The notes beneath the pieces were generated by a model, which worked only from the letters and a program-made list of their open reading frames with translations, had not been told where the DNA came from and searched no databases. A program made the position numbers and the translations under genes. A stretch of 10,121 bases of DNA from assembly GCA_016200825.1 (NCBI GenBank), contig JACQEA010000109.1, forward strand, positions 1 through 10,121. The letters run 5' to 3'. Within the stretch, counting starts at the first letter, position 1. The number at the start of each line of letters is the position of its first letter. This document shows positions 1 to 6,861 of this stretch, piece after piece. The stretch is from Chloroflexota bacterium (GTDB taxonomy: Bacteria > Chloroflexota > Anaerolineae > UBA4142).

Positions 1-198
1 AAAAACTTCTAGCCCGTCAATTTTCGGCAACATCAAATCGAGCAGTACGAGTTCAGGATCGGATGCGTCAAAGGTTGCGAGCGCGGCTTCACCATCCGCC
101 GCGGTGCTGACGCGAAAGCCATCGCGTTGCAAATACATTTTTAAAACTTCGACCACTTGCGGCTCGTCATCTATAAGGAGAATGCGTTTTGTATTCAT
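1..198 (-). CDS. Response regulator receiver domain (partial; C-terminal part beyond the window)
   Basis: The 66 visible residues begin MNTKRILLIDDEPQ, the usual start of a CheY-like receiver domain. The acidic pocket is D10/D11 and the expected phosphorylated aspartate is D54 in the motif LLDLMLP, followed by the loop KIDG. This is the cytoplasmic output partner of a sensor histidine kinase. The output domain lies outside the window; DLMLP is typical of OmpR/PhoB-type regulators, but a stand-alone receiver is possible. The ATG overlaps the hsdR TGA by four bases (ATGA, 198-195), so translation is probably coupled to hsdR; no strong Shine-Dalgarno is visible before it. The family call is secure, the subfamily is not. 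Confidence 0.9.
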   Translation of the reverse strand, partial: MNTKRILLIDDEPQVVEVLKMYLQRDGFRVSTAADGEAALATFDASDPELVLLDLMLPKIDGLEVF

Positions 199-3100
199 GC
201 GTTATAAACACTTTTTTCTTCGCCATAGTACGAGTCGTATACGTGCTGATATAAGGAATCACACTTGGGTTGAAAAAGGTCGGACAGATATTTCTTCGGG
301 AGATTTTCTAGTTGTTCGCGAATTGCAATACGCACTGCCGCACGTGCTTGTTGTTTCTTGCGCCAGTCGAGGACGAGCTTGGATTTCTTCAGCGTCTCTA
401 AAAGTTCTTGTGCCACTTTTCGCACTTGCTTTTTCTCCGCAGGAGTCAGTTTCAAATCGGGCTTGGTGAGCAAATCAAATAATGTGAGTTCTTCTTCCGT
501 CAGTTCCTCAGCAATGCTGCGTTTTTCTTCGTCGCTGAGCTCGCGCGCAAATTTGACGAGTTGGGCGAAGAACGCATCCGTGTTGGTCGCACCCGCGTTA
601 TAGTCGGCGATCATCTGCTGGAATTTTTCGTAATAGTCCATGCGCGTGCGATTCAAGCGAATCATCTTGGTCAGTTTGCGGTTGATGACACCGCGAAGTT
701 GCTCAATCTCTGCGCGCTTTTGGCTCGCATCGAATTGTTTCTTGAGTGTCTCAAAGTCAATCTTGCTGAGATCGAGCAACTCTTTTTCGCGTGCCGCGCC
801 TTGGGTTTTTTCCCCGCGAATTTCATATTTCAGTGGAGCAATAGATTGGTCGAGCAATTCCTCGATTGTTTTTGCCACACTGGAAATATCTGGCTTTTCC
901 TCGAGTGATCGAACCTTGTCGGCAAGCGCACGCGTCAAATAATAAACTGCGGCAAATTCACTGACGGCGCGGTCAGGCAAGACGGCTTGATAAAACTGAA
1001 TAACTCTCGATGCGAGTAACAAGAATTTGCGTTTGGTATCGTCATTTGTTACAAGCGCATCTGCCGCGTCACCTAGAAGCTTGATCCGCTGAAAATCTTT
1101 CGCAATAGTAATTGCGGGCAGATTCACCTTTTGCTTTCGACAAAATGCATTGACGTCAACAACCGCGCGGCGCAACTCTTCCACGAGTTCACGCTTTGCC
1201 TGCACAGGTGTATCGCCTGATTGAATTCCTCCACCTGACGCCGAGCCGTAAATAGCGAGCGCGTTTTGCAGATTACGAAAGACGCCGATGTAATCCACGA
1301 TCAGACCATTGATCTTGTCGCCGAAGACGCGATTGGCACGCGCAATCGTCTGCATCAACGTGTGATTGCGCATCGGCTTGTCGAGATAAATCGTGGCGCA
1401 GGATGGAACATCAAAACCTGTCATCCACATCGCACAGACAAAGACGATTCGGAACGGATCAGCGGGGTCTTTGAATTTTTCATCGAGGTCTTGGGTCACC
1501 ATTCGGCGGCGATGAGATTCAATCTCGATGCCCTTCTCGCGCAAATCTTCAATCTCATTTTGCGATTGCGAGACAACGACCGACATATCTGTCTCTTGCA
1601 TGAACCGAATGCGCGCCAGCAACTTTTCTTTTTCTTCACCGCGTGTCTCAAGCAAATCGGCTTGCAGAAAAACCAATCGCTGATTCCAATATTTCTTGAC
1701 CTTGTCGTACATTTTCATAGCGGTTGCTTTGTCTACCGAAACAACCATTGCTTTGGACGAGTCAATCTGGTCTGCGATTGCTAACAAGCCATAGTCTTCG
1801 GGTTGATCAACTTTTTTGAACGCGCGGACAAGAAAATGCTGAACGATATCTTCGGCAATTTTTTCCAATCGTTCATCGCGGGTGATGAGTTGATATTCGC
1901 GCGTGAATTCGCGTTCGAGCCGCTTTTCTTGTTCAGCGTCTACGGCGGCATCGTCAATCACGCGATACATTTCTGGATTGAGTTGATCATTTGTGAGTTG
2001 CAGTTCAGGGATGCGGTTTTCGTAATAGAGTGGAACGGTCGCGTGGTCATCAGCCGATTGTTTGAAATTGTAGATGCTGACGTAATCGCCAAAGACTTTT
2101 TTCGTGCGTTCTTCGCCCGCAATCAACGGCGTGCCCGTAAACGCGATGAACGCGGCGTTCGGGAGTGCGTTGCGCATATTCAACGCAAACGTATCGTACT
2201 GACTGCGGTGCGCTTCGTCTGCCATGACGATAATATTCTGACGCGCCGAGACCTCTGAATATTTCTCTCCTTGCGGTGCGTGGAATTTCTGAATCAGCGT
2301 GAAAACGTAACGATGATTCTCGGTCAACAACTTTTTTAGATGTTCGCCGCTTTCGGCGCGCACTTCACTGGGATCTTCGGTGACCGCAGCGGTGCGGACA
2401 AAGTTTTTGTAAATTTGCCCGTCAAGGTCGTCGCGATCGGTGAGGACGACGAAGGAATAATTTCCGCCTAGTTTTCGCAGAATCTTTTGCGAGAACATCA
2501 CCATCGAATAACTCTTGCCGCTGCCTTGCGTGTGCCAAAACACACCTAAGCGTCCGCGATTCTTGCCAATACTTTGGACAGCGGCGATGGAATTGTTCAC
2601 GCCGAGGTATTGGTGATTCTTGGCGATGAGTTTCCGCATTCCGCCTTTGGTTTCTTCAAAGAGAATGAAATTCTCGACGAGGTCAAGCAGGCGCGTGCGT
2701 TCGCACGTGCCGCGCAGAATTGTTTCAAGCGAGACGACGCCTTGCTCGCCTTCGCTGTTGATGCGCTTCCATTCGGAAAAATGTCCCCATTCGGCGGTGA
2801 TGCTTCCGATGCGGCTTTCACTTCCGTTCGAGAGAATAATAATCGCGTTGTACCAAAAGAGTTGAGGGATTGTGTTCTTGTAATCGCGCAGGTTGTCGTG
2901 ATACGCATCCTCGATGCTCTTTTGCGCCGCTTTCAATTCGATAAAGACGAGCGGGATGCCGTTGACGAAACCGACGAGGTCAGCGCGGCGTTTATACATT
3001 TCGCCGCTGACCCAGAACTGCGAGGCGAGGAAATAGTCGTTGTGAGTGTGGTCGTTCCAATCAAGGACGGCAACGGTCTCGGCGGATTCTTGCTCGTCGT

Positions 3101-3425
3101 CATCATTACGAATGTTTACCTTGATGCCATCCTTGAGCAGTTGATAGATTTCGCGGTTCGCGGCGGCAGGCGTCATCACGCTGCGATCGCGCGTGAGTTC
3201 TTCAATCGCGGTATTAATCGCATCAGATGATAAACCTGGGTTGAGTTTTTGGAGCGCGGGGCGCAAGCGCGAGACGAGGACGACTGCGGCTGAAGTTTCG
3301 CGACCGAGGAAACTGTTGGGGAACGTTTCATCGTAGCAGTTGGCGGTTTCCCATCTCAACTGCTTGAATAAATCTATGGCAGGTTTTTCGACTAGTGCGT
3401 CTTCGGAATAGTCGTTAGCGCTCAA
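195..3425 (-). CDS. hsdR: Type I restriction endonuclease, R (HsdR) subunit
   Basis: This is the motor and nuclease subunit of a Type I restriction enzyme (R2M2S complex), which translocates unmodified DNA with ATP and cuts it away from the site. In its 1076 residues an N-terminal PD-(D/E)xK nuclease is visible (D149, then E163-x-K165 in FIELKAAQ). The SF2 helicase/translocase motifs follow: Walker A TQGSGKS (299-305), DEAH (403-406), FTGTP (429-433), the motif V region WMTGFDVPSC (667-676) and motif VI QTIARANR (692-699). A long charged helical tail follows. Length is normal for the family and no frameshift or internal stop is seen. The start is TTG at 3425-3423, chosen because GGAG lies 8 nt upstream and an in-frame TAA (the stop of the PIN gene) lies five codons before it. 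Unusually, it is separated from hsdM/hsdS by a transposase gene and a toxin-antitoxin pair. Confidence 0.96.
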   Translation of the reverse strand: MSANDYSEDALVEKPAIDLFKQLRWETANCYDETFPNSFLGRETSAAVVLVSRLRPALQKLNPGLSSDAINTAIEELTRDRSVMTPAAANREIYQLLKDGIKVNIRNDDDEQESAETVAVLDWNDHTHNDYFLASQFWVSGEMYKRRADLVGFVNGIPLVFIELKAAQKSIEDAYHDNLRDYKNTIPQLFWYNAIIILSNGSESRIGSITAEWGHFSEWKRINSEGEQGVVSLETILRGTCERTRLLDLVENFILFEETKGGMRKLIAKNHQYLGVNNSIAAVQSIGKNRGRLGVFWHTQGSGKSYSMVMFSQKILRKLGGNYSFVVLTDRDDLDGQIYKNFVRTAAVTEDPSEVRAESGEHLKKLLTENHRYVFTLIQKFHAPQGEKYSEVSARQNIIVMADEAHRSQYDTFALNMRNALPNAAFIAFTGTPLIAGEERTKKVFGDYVSIYNFKQSADDHATVPLYYENRIPELQLTNDQLNPEMYRVIDDAAVDAEQEKRLEREFTREYQLITRDERLEKIAEDIVQHFLVRAFKKVDQPEDYGLLAIADQIDSSKAMVVSVDKATAMKMYDKVKKYWNQRLVFLQADLLETRGEEKEKLLARIRFMQETDMSVVVSQSQNEIEDLREKGIEIESHRRRMVTQDLDEKFKDPADPFRIVFVCAMWMTGFDVPSCATIYLDKPMRNHTLMQTIARANRVFGDKINGLIVDYIGVFRNLQNALAIYGSASGGGIQSGDTPVQAKRELVEELRRAVVDVNAFCRKQKVNLPAITIAKDFQRIKLLGDAADALVTNDDTKRKFLLLASRVIQFYQAVLPDRAVSEFAAVYYLTRALADKVRSLEEKPDISSVAKTIEELLDQSIAPLKYEIRGEKTQGAAREKELLDLSKIDFETLKKQFDASQKRAEIEQLRGVINRKLTKMIRLNRTRMDYYEKFQQMIADYNAGATNTDAFFAQLVKFARELSDEEKRSIAEELTEEELTLFDLLTKPDLKLTPAEKKQVRKVAQELLETLKKSKLVLDWRKKQQARAAVRIAIREQLENLPKKYLSDLFQPKCDSLYQHVYDSYYGEEKSVYNA

Positions 3426-3437
3426 GAATAATACTCC
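3423..3437 (-). promoter_or_regulatory. Ribosome binding site and TTG start of hsdR
   Basis: On the minus strand GGAG (3437-3434) is followed by an 8-nt spacer and TTG. No ATG or GTG is available between this site and the upstream in-frame TAA at 3443-3441, so the TTG start is the best reading. Confidence 0.7.
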
Positions 3438-3440
3438 AAG

Positions 3441-3854
3441 TTATTCTGAAATATCACAAACCAGCTTCTTGAAAAGCGACACGGGCAGAATCGTGGTATG
3501 CACCAATTTTTCTGCCTGAGTGAAATCTTTATCGCCTGTCACAAAAAAATCCGCGTCTGCCGCCAGCGCGCACGCCAGAAATTTTGCGTCCTTGCGGTCG
3601 CGCGGGAAATTCAAAACGATTCCTACCTCGACCGTCGTCGTGGACGCATCCAACAAATCGTTCCACTGGCGCAGAATCGGCTCGGTGAATCCAAATTTTA
3701 GTCGCGCCAAGACCTCTTTGTATTCGATCATGATTTCTGGCGAGATAATCCATTCCAGATCCGACCGAGCCACAATGCACTCGATGACCGCTTGCGGCTC
3801 TTTGTCTCGCAGCGCGGCGGAGACGAGCACGTTCGTGTCAACGACGACTTTCAT
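3441..3854 (-). CDS. PIN-domain ribonuclease toxin (putative toxin-antitoxin, PIN_3-like)
   Basis: This 137-residue PIN-fold protein opens with MKVVVDTNVLVSA, the classic first strand carrying the catalytic aspartate D6. Other expected metal-binding acids are E44 (IMIEYKEVL), D89 (DRKDAKFLACAL) and D108 (VTGDKDF), so the active site looks intact. PIN toxins of VapC type cut RNA, often tRNA, with Mg2+; the target here cannot be read from sequence. The ATG overlaps the stop of the preceding small gene by ATGA (3854-3851), the arrangement expected for an antitoxin-toxin pair. Its TAA lies 15 bp before the hsdR TTG and in the same reading frame. The pair sits inside a restriction operon, where it may stabilise the locus (inference). 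Confidence 0.88.
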   Translation of the reverse strand: MKVVVDTNVLVSAALRDKEPQAVIECIVARSDLEWIISPEIMIEYKEVLARLKFGFTEPILRQWNDLLDASTTTVEVGIVLNFPRDRKDAKFLACALAADADFFVTGDKDFTQAEKLVHTTILPVSLFKKLVCDISE

Positions 3855-4087
3855 TTTCCCATTCGATACGAAGCGATCTCAGCCGCGATGTCCTCTTCGC
3901 TGATTTTCTTTGCTTGCGGCAGCTCCTGCGTGTTTTGAAACAATGCTTGCCATTCTTTCAGCCGCGCGGCTTGCTCTTCCTCTGCAATCATCACGATCTC
4001 AACGCGTTGCCCTTGACGAAAAGGCAAATCGGTCAGCGTGATTTGTTTTGGATTTTCAATCGTGATGTATGTTTTGTACGCGATCAT
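3851..4087 (-). CDS. Antitoxin partner of the PIN toxin
   Basis: This 78-residue protein begins MIAYKTYITIENPKQITL and continues with a short beta-rich segment (LPFRQGQRVEIVMIAEEE) resembling swapped-hairpin, AbrB-like DNA-binding N-termini. A charged helical tail with IAAEIASYRMGK follows, of the kind that wraps and inhibits a PIN toxin. I recognise the pattern as the small protein commonly found before PIN_3 genes in Chloroflexi and cyanobacteria, from memory rather than a search. The start is well supported: AAGGAG (4099-4094) with a 6-nt spacer before ATG (4087-4085). Its TGA overlaps the toxin ATG, so the two are translationally coupled. Such antitoxins normally repress their own promoter; a candidate operator could lie in the 127-bp gap upstream. 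Confidence 0.8.
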   Translation of the reverse strand: MIAYKTYITIENPKQITLTDLPFRQGQRVEIVMIAEEEQAARLKEWQALFQNTQELPQAKKISEEDIAAEIASYRMGK

Positions 4088-4214
4088 ATTTCGCTCCTTG
4101 CGTCAATCATTCTACACCCAGCCCCCAAATTCCCAAACCGAACGGGCCGCCCGAATATTCCACAGCGCAAAACCGAGGATTAAATCGACAAATCTGCGGA
4201 CATGTGCCCGACGT
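4088..4214 (-). promoter_or_regulatory. Gap before the antitoxin: Shine-Dalgarno and possible weak promoter
   Basis: This 127-bp gene-free stretch holds AAGGAG (4099-4094) for the antitoxin. Reading on the minus strand, TAGAAT (4114-4109) could be a -10 box; 17 bp upstream TTTGGG matches -35 only poorly. A short inverted repeat CGGGC-C-GCCCG is also present but is too small to call a terminator. An own promoter for the toxin-antitoxin pair is plausible but weakly supported. Confidence 0.3.
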
Positions 4215-4763
4215 TCACATCCGCAACCCAATGGGATTGTCCTTGTCCTTTTCCCAATTCGCAGGGTTGTTGATAATATACGTGCGAACCGCGTTCAACG
4301 CGCGTTCGTTCCAAATGATTTCATCCCAGAAACGCTTTTGCCAATCAAATCCTTTGAATCCTTCTGCCTGAATGCGTTTGGTGCAAATGGATTTGATTTG
4401 CCCGATGATTGCGCCGATGGATCGCGGTTTCAGACGGGATGGGTTCGTTGCATTTGTTGTAGAGACGTTCCGTCGGAACGTCTCTACAGTATTGCGCGGT
4501 GCCGTTTGGACAGGTGCATCGGTGATCACAATGATCCCGTGAATGTGATTCGGCATCACGATCCATTCGTCCGCGACAATATCACCGATGGGCGATAAGT
4601 CCATTTCACCGTTGACCACATCGCCAAAGAAACATTCGCGATTCTGCGCGCATACGGTGACGAAATACAATCCAGGCGACGAATAATCCCAACCCTTCAA
4701 TCGCGTGGATTCGATGCGGTATTTGTTTTTGAAGAGAGTCATTGTGTTCGTTCTCGCGGACAT
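4215..4763 (-). CDS. REP-associated tyrosine transposase-like protein (Y1/HUH, IS200-like)
   Basis: The 182-residue product carries the HUH signature MPNHIHGIIVI (H73, H75) and a conserved YIINNPANWEKD segment near the C-terminus, where Y162 is the candidate catalytic tyrosine. The N-terminal strand GLYFVTVCAQNR is also typical of Y1 single-strand DNA transposases. RAYTs are linked to dispersed palindromic repeats, and such palindromes occur here inside the gene (4458-4488) and just upstream (4786-4814). The in-gene copy adds T92-VETFRRNVSTT. Between VADEW and IVMPNHIH the family usually has about 20 more residues as I recall it; here DEW runs straight into IVMPNH, suggesting an in-frame deletion. 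The gene may therefore be inactive. ATG at 4763 or 4742 are both possible starts; neither has a strong Shine-Dalgarno. Confidence 0.82.
   Translation of the reverse strand: MSARTNTMTLFKNKYRIESTRLKGWDYSSPGLYFVTVCAQNRECFFGDVVNGEMDLSPIGDIVADEWIVMPNHIHGIIVITDAPVQTAPRNTVETFRRNVSTTNATNPSRLKPRSIGAIIGQIKSICTKRIQAEGFKGFDWQKRFWDEIIWNERALNAVRTYIINNPANWEKDKDNPIGLRM
4458..4488. repeat. REP-like palindrome, copy 1 (inside the RAYT-like gene)
   Basis: A perfect 31-bp palindrome: arm TGTAGAGACGTTCCG (4458-4472), one central base, and its exact complement (4474-4488). It shares the outer core GTAGAGACGT with the two other copies in the window. It lies inside the transposase-like coding sequence and keeps the frame open. 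Confidence 0.9.
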
Positions 4764-4785
4764 TCCGCCGTAATATCGTTTCGCC

Positions 4786-4814
4786 GTAGAGACGTGTCGC
4801 CGACACGTCTCTAC
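4786..4814. repeat. REP-like palindrome, copy 2 (hsdS 3' end)
   Basis: A perfect 29-bp palindrome: arm GTAGAGACGTGTCG (4786-4799), one central base, and its complement (4801-4814). Its first codon read from hsdS is TAG, so the repeat provides the hsdS stop codon. On transcription from the operon it would form a 14-bp hairpin between hsdS and the RAYT-like gene, but no T-run follows, so it is not a classic terminator. Confidence 0.9.
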
Positions 4815-5742
4815 CGTACCCGAATCTTCAACCCCTCCACCTCCACCTCACCCGAAATCAACTTGGGCAACAGCAGGTCGCGCGTGCGGCGAAGGTTGGC
4901 GTTCTTGACCGTTAGGATTTCCAAGTCGCGGAAGATTGGTGTGAGAATCTTCTCAAATCCATCTATATGCGTTTGCGACGGAATCAGGATGAGAATTCCC
5001 AGCATATCATCTTTGGTTACAGATTTGAAAATCGTACCGCCACCCATTTTGTCCTCTTCTTGAAATTGCTCTTTCAATTGATGGAACAGAAAGACTTGGT
5101 TATCAGTTCTGCTTCGGATTGCCGACAGACCGCGCCCAATGACGATTTTCTTGTTTGCGACATTTATGCGTCCAACGGGTGCGCGAACGCTAAATAAAAT
5201 ATCTCCTGCTTCTGCAAGGCGATTCAGAGCAGTGCAATAGATTCTGTCAGTTGGAAATCGGTCACCGAAATCTGTTACGCCTTGATGAAACGGCAACCCC
5301 TCGCCGTGGTCATTGTAGAAATGTGATTCTGGAGATTGCCCCATTACGACATTGCAGACCTCGCCAAGCCGTTTCACCTCCCACCCCTCTGGCACTTTGC
5401 CTAGCCGCGAGTTGACCATCTTCACTTTCTCGTGCCCAGGGAAACGGAAATTCACAAACCACTCGCGGTAAATTAACCGCGCCATCTCTTCCAGAATCTT
5501 GATGCGCCGCGTGTTGTTCTCAATCAAGTCGTCGTAGGCGGAGAGGATGGCGGCAATTTTACGTTGGGTGGGTTCATCATGAATTTCGATCTCTAATGCG
5601 TCAAGGTCGTTGCGATTTAAAGTTGGAACACCTACTCCCGAATTAAAGCGCTCGAAGTCGAGTGTTTGGAAAAGATAGTAGACATATTGAGGAAAATTGC
5701 CTTTGAAGTCTTTTACCCACAACGCTGTATTGTGTGGCCAGT
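4811..5742 (-). pseudogene. hsdS: hsdS, C-terminal part (specificity subunit interrupted by an IS)
   Basis: This is the larger part of a Type I specificity subunit, which recognises DNA and holds the two M subunits. Read from the codon CCA at 5737 it gives 308 residues: the end of target-recognition domain 1 (WVKDFKGNFPQYVYYLF...), the central conserved helix (TQRKIAAILSAYDDLIENNTRRIKILEEMARL), TRD2 beginning KVPEGWEVKRLGEV, and the C-terminal conserved helix (NLRRTRDLLLPKLISGEVEVEGL). The N-terminal 71 residues are at 7069-6857, on the far side of the IS. Joining both parts and dropping one ACTGG copy gives SNYW-PHNTALWVKDF in frame, 379 residues, a normal HsdS length. A TTG at 5722 could start a 303-residue half-S protein holding both conserved helices and TRD2. 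The TAG stop comes from a REP-like palindrome. Confidence 0.92.
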
Positions 5743-6737
5743 GTACTCGTCAAGGACATTTGCGACATCAGTCCTTTCTGAACAAGATCGTCTAATGGAC
5801 TCAGCATGTTTAGAGACTGATGCGGCCGTTGACTATTGTAGAAAATCAAATAGTCCGCTAACTCTGCCGCGAAAAGTTTCGGATCCGTCAGCAGCTCCAG
5901 GTGATTGTCAATAAACTCTTCTTGAATCGTGCGATTGTAGCGTTCGATGAAGGCGTTGATTTTGGGACAGTGCGGATACGAAAACACATGGGGCACGTGA
6001 TCTTTTTCGAGCGCGCTTTCAAAGTCACCCAAGTTCTCTTTCCCATTATCCGTCTGCCAGATATGGATTTCCCAGGGATACACGCGCTTGAAGCGTTGAT
6101 AAAAATCTTGGTTGTTCTGGCTGTTCAAGCGCGGATACATGAGTGTCAGCGCAAACTTCATCTTGGCATCAATGCCGTTGTAAAAGTAATACTTGATGCC
6201 GTCGACGATCCGTTCGACGGTATCCGAGAGGACGTAGCCATAGGCCTGCGGCGTCGGGCTCTTCCGAACTCGGAATCGCTTGATTTTTCGAGCGTTTTTC
6301 TGTGCCCAGGCGGAGCCCGGATCATGATAGAGGCGTCCACTCCGATAAAAGAAGAGCCGATGCTTTTTGATCACATTGCCAATGGTCGAAACCGAAAGGC
6401 AGTGGAATCCGTGGGCGTGACAGAAACGATCCAAGAACAGTTTGATCTTGTCTTTGCCCATCCGCGGGTATTTTTCTCGCAGGGCTCGAATGAACTCAAT
6501 GATTTCCGGCGGGATCGCCGAACGACGAACCCGGTGCGGACGGGTGGAGCGAGGAATCAGTGCCTGCAGCTGACCTTGACTGCGCGTTAAGCGCTGCCGC
6601 CAACGACTGATCACTTTGCGGTCCGCTCCAAACGCCTGCTGCGTCGCGGCTTCACCAAATTGCTCATAGAACTGAATGATCTCCAAACGGCGCTGAGCGA
6701 TTTCACTTTGCTCGAAGTGTCGCAAGCTCGAAAGCAT
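5643..6737 (-). CDS. DDE (rve-type) transposase, IS3/IS481-like
   Basis: This is the element's transposase. An N-terminal helix-turn-helix (RRLEIIQFYEQFGEAATQQA...ISRWRQRL, residues 17-50) precedes an rve/integrase-core domain. The catalytic triad is D172 (LSDTVE), D230 (WQTDNG) and E265 (FIERYN), with the DD(35)E spacing of the IS3/IS481 group; FYNSQRPHQSLN is the usual C-terminal signature. I chose ATG at 6737 because GGAGGT (6751-6746) sits 8 nt upstream; an ATG at 6815 in the same frame has no such site. The frame has no stop inside the element: about 331 residues are IS-encoded, then roughly 33 foreign residues are read out of frame from hsdS up to the stop at 5643. Mobility of this copy is possible because the catalytic residues are intact. 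It lies in the same direction as the operon, so read-through into downstream genes is likely. Confidence 0.9.
   Translation of the reverse strand: MLSSLRHFEQSEIAQRRLEIIQFYEQFGEAATQQAFGADRKVISRWRQRLTRSQGQLQALIPRSTRPHRVRRSAIPPEIIEFIRALREKYPRMGKDKIKLFLDRFCHAHGFHCLSVSTIGNVIKKHRLFFYRSGRLYHDPGSAWAQKNARKIKRFRVRKSPTPQAYGYVLSDTVERIVDGIKYYFYNGIDAKMKFALTLMYPRLNSQNNQDFYQRFKRVYPWEIHIWQTDNGKENLGDFESALEKDHVPHVFSYPHCPKINAFIERYNRTIQEEFIDNHLELLTDPKLFAAELADYLIFYNSQRPHQSLNMLSPLDDLVQKGLMSQMSLTSTLATQYSVVGKRLQRQFSSICLLSFPNTRLRAL
5738..5742. repeat. Target-site duplication, left copy
   Basis: CCAGT on the plus strand (ACTGG in the hsdS sense) next to the left IS end, repeated at 6857-6861. Removing one copy with the IS restores the hsdS frame, which is strong support for a duplication of 3-5 bp. 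Confidence 0.75.
5756..5768. repeat. IS terminal inverted repeat core, left
   Basis: ACATTTGCGACAT, perfectly complementary to 6828-6840 at the other end. It lies inside the transposase coding frame and encodes part of its last IS-borne residues (LMSQMSL). Confidence 0.85.
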
Positions 6738-6827
6738 TCTCAGCCACCTCCAGTAGTTAGGTATTCTACCGAAGATGGCAAATGCTTTCATGGGGACGCC
6801 GATTTGTCCCTTCATTTTGATTTGTTA

Positions 6828-6840
6828 ATGTCGCAAATGT
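6828..6840. repeat. IS terminal inverted repeat core, right
   Basis: ATGTCGCAAATGT, the exact reverse complement of the left core at 5756-5768. It lies upstream of the transposase start. Confidence 0.85.
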
Positions 6841-6856
6841 ATTTTAACTTATTCAC

Positions 6857-6861
6857 CCAGT
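6857..6861. repeat. Target-site duplication, right copy
   Basis: CCAGT on the plus strand, matching 5738-5742. In the hsdS sense it is the ACTGG of the codons TAC TGG (YW). Confidence 0.75.

Larger units (their letters stand above)
5743..6856 (-). mobile_element. Insertion sequence (IS3/IS481-type) in hsdS
   Basis: An element of about 1.11 kb carrying one transposase. Both ends contain the 13-bp inverted repeat ACATTTGCGACAT (5756-5768) and its complement (6828-6840), 13 and 16 nt from the respective ends. The flanks carry the direct duplication ACTGG (minus strand; 5738-5742 and 6857-6861). Exact ends are uncertain by 1-2 bases: a 3-bp duplication (TGG) would make both termini begin GTG. 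Family assignment rests on the transposase DD(35)E core. Confidence 0.88.

Noticed and set aside
1266..3230. Several open frames of 100-218 codons on the plus strand opposite hsdR
   Set aside because: They are antisense shadows of a well-conserved gene and have no recognisable domains or ribosome binding sites.
4345..4566. Small frames overlapping the RAYT-like gene
   Set aside because: Out-of-frame shadows. The repeat reads open in several frames because of its palindromic sequence.
4458..4814. CRISPR array suggested by repeated GTAGAGACGT units
   Set aside because: The copies are single dispersed palindromes hundreds to thousands of bases apart with no regular spacers; they are REP-like elements.
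6738..6815. Transposase start at 6815
   Set aside because: It adds 26 residues but lacks a Shine-Dalgarno; GGAGGT at 8 nt from the ATG at 6737 is far better.
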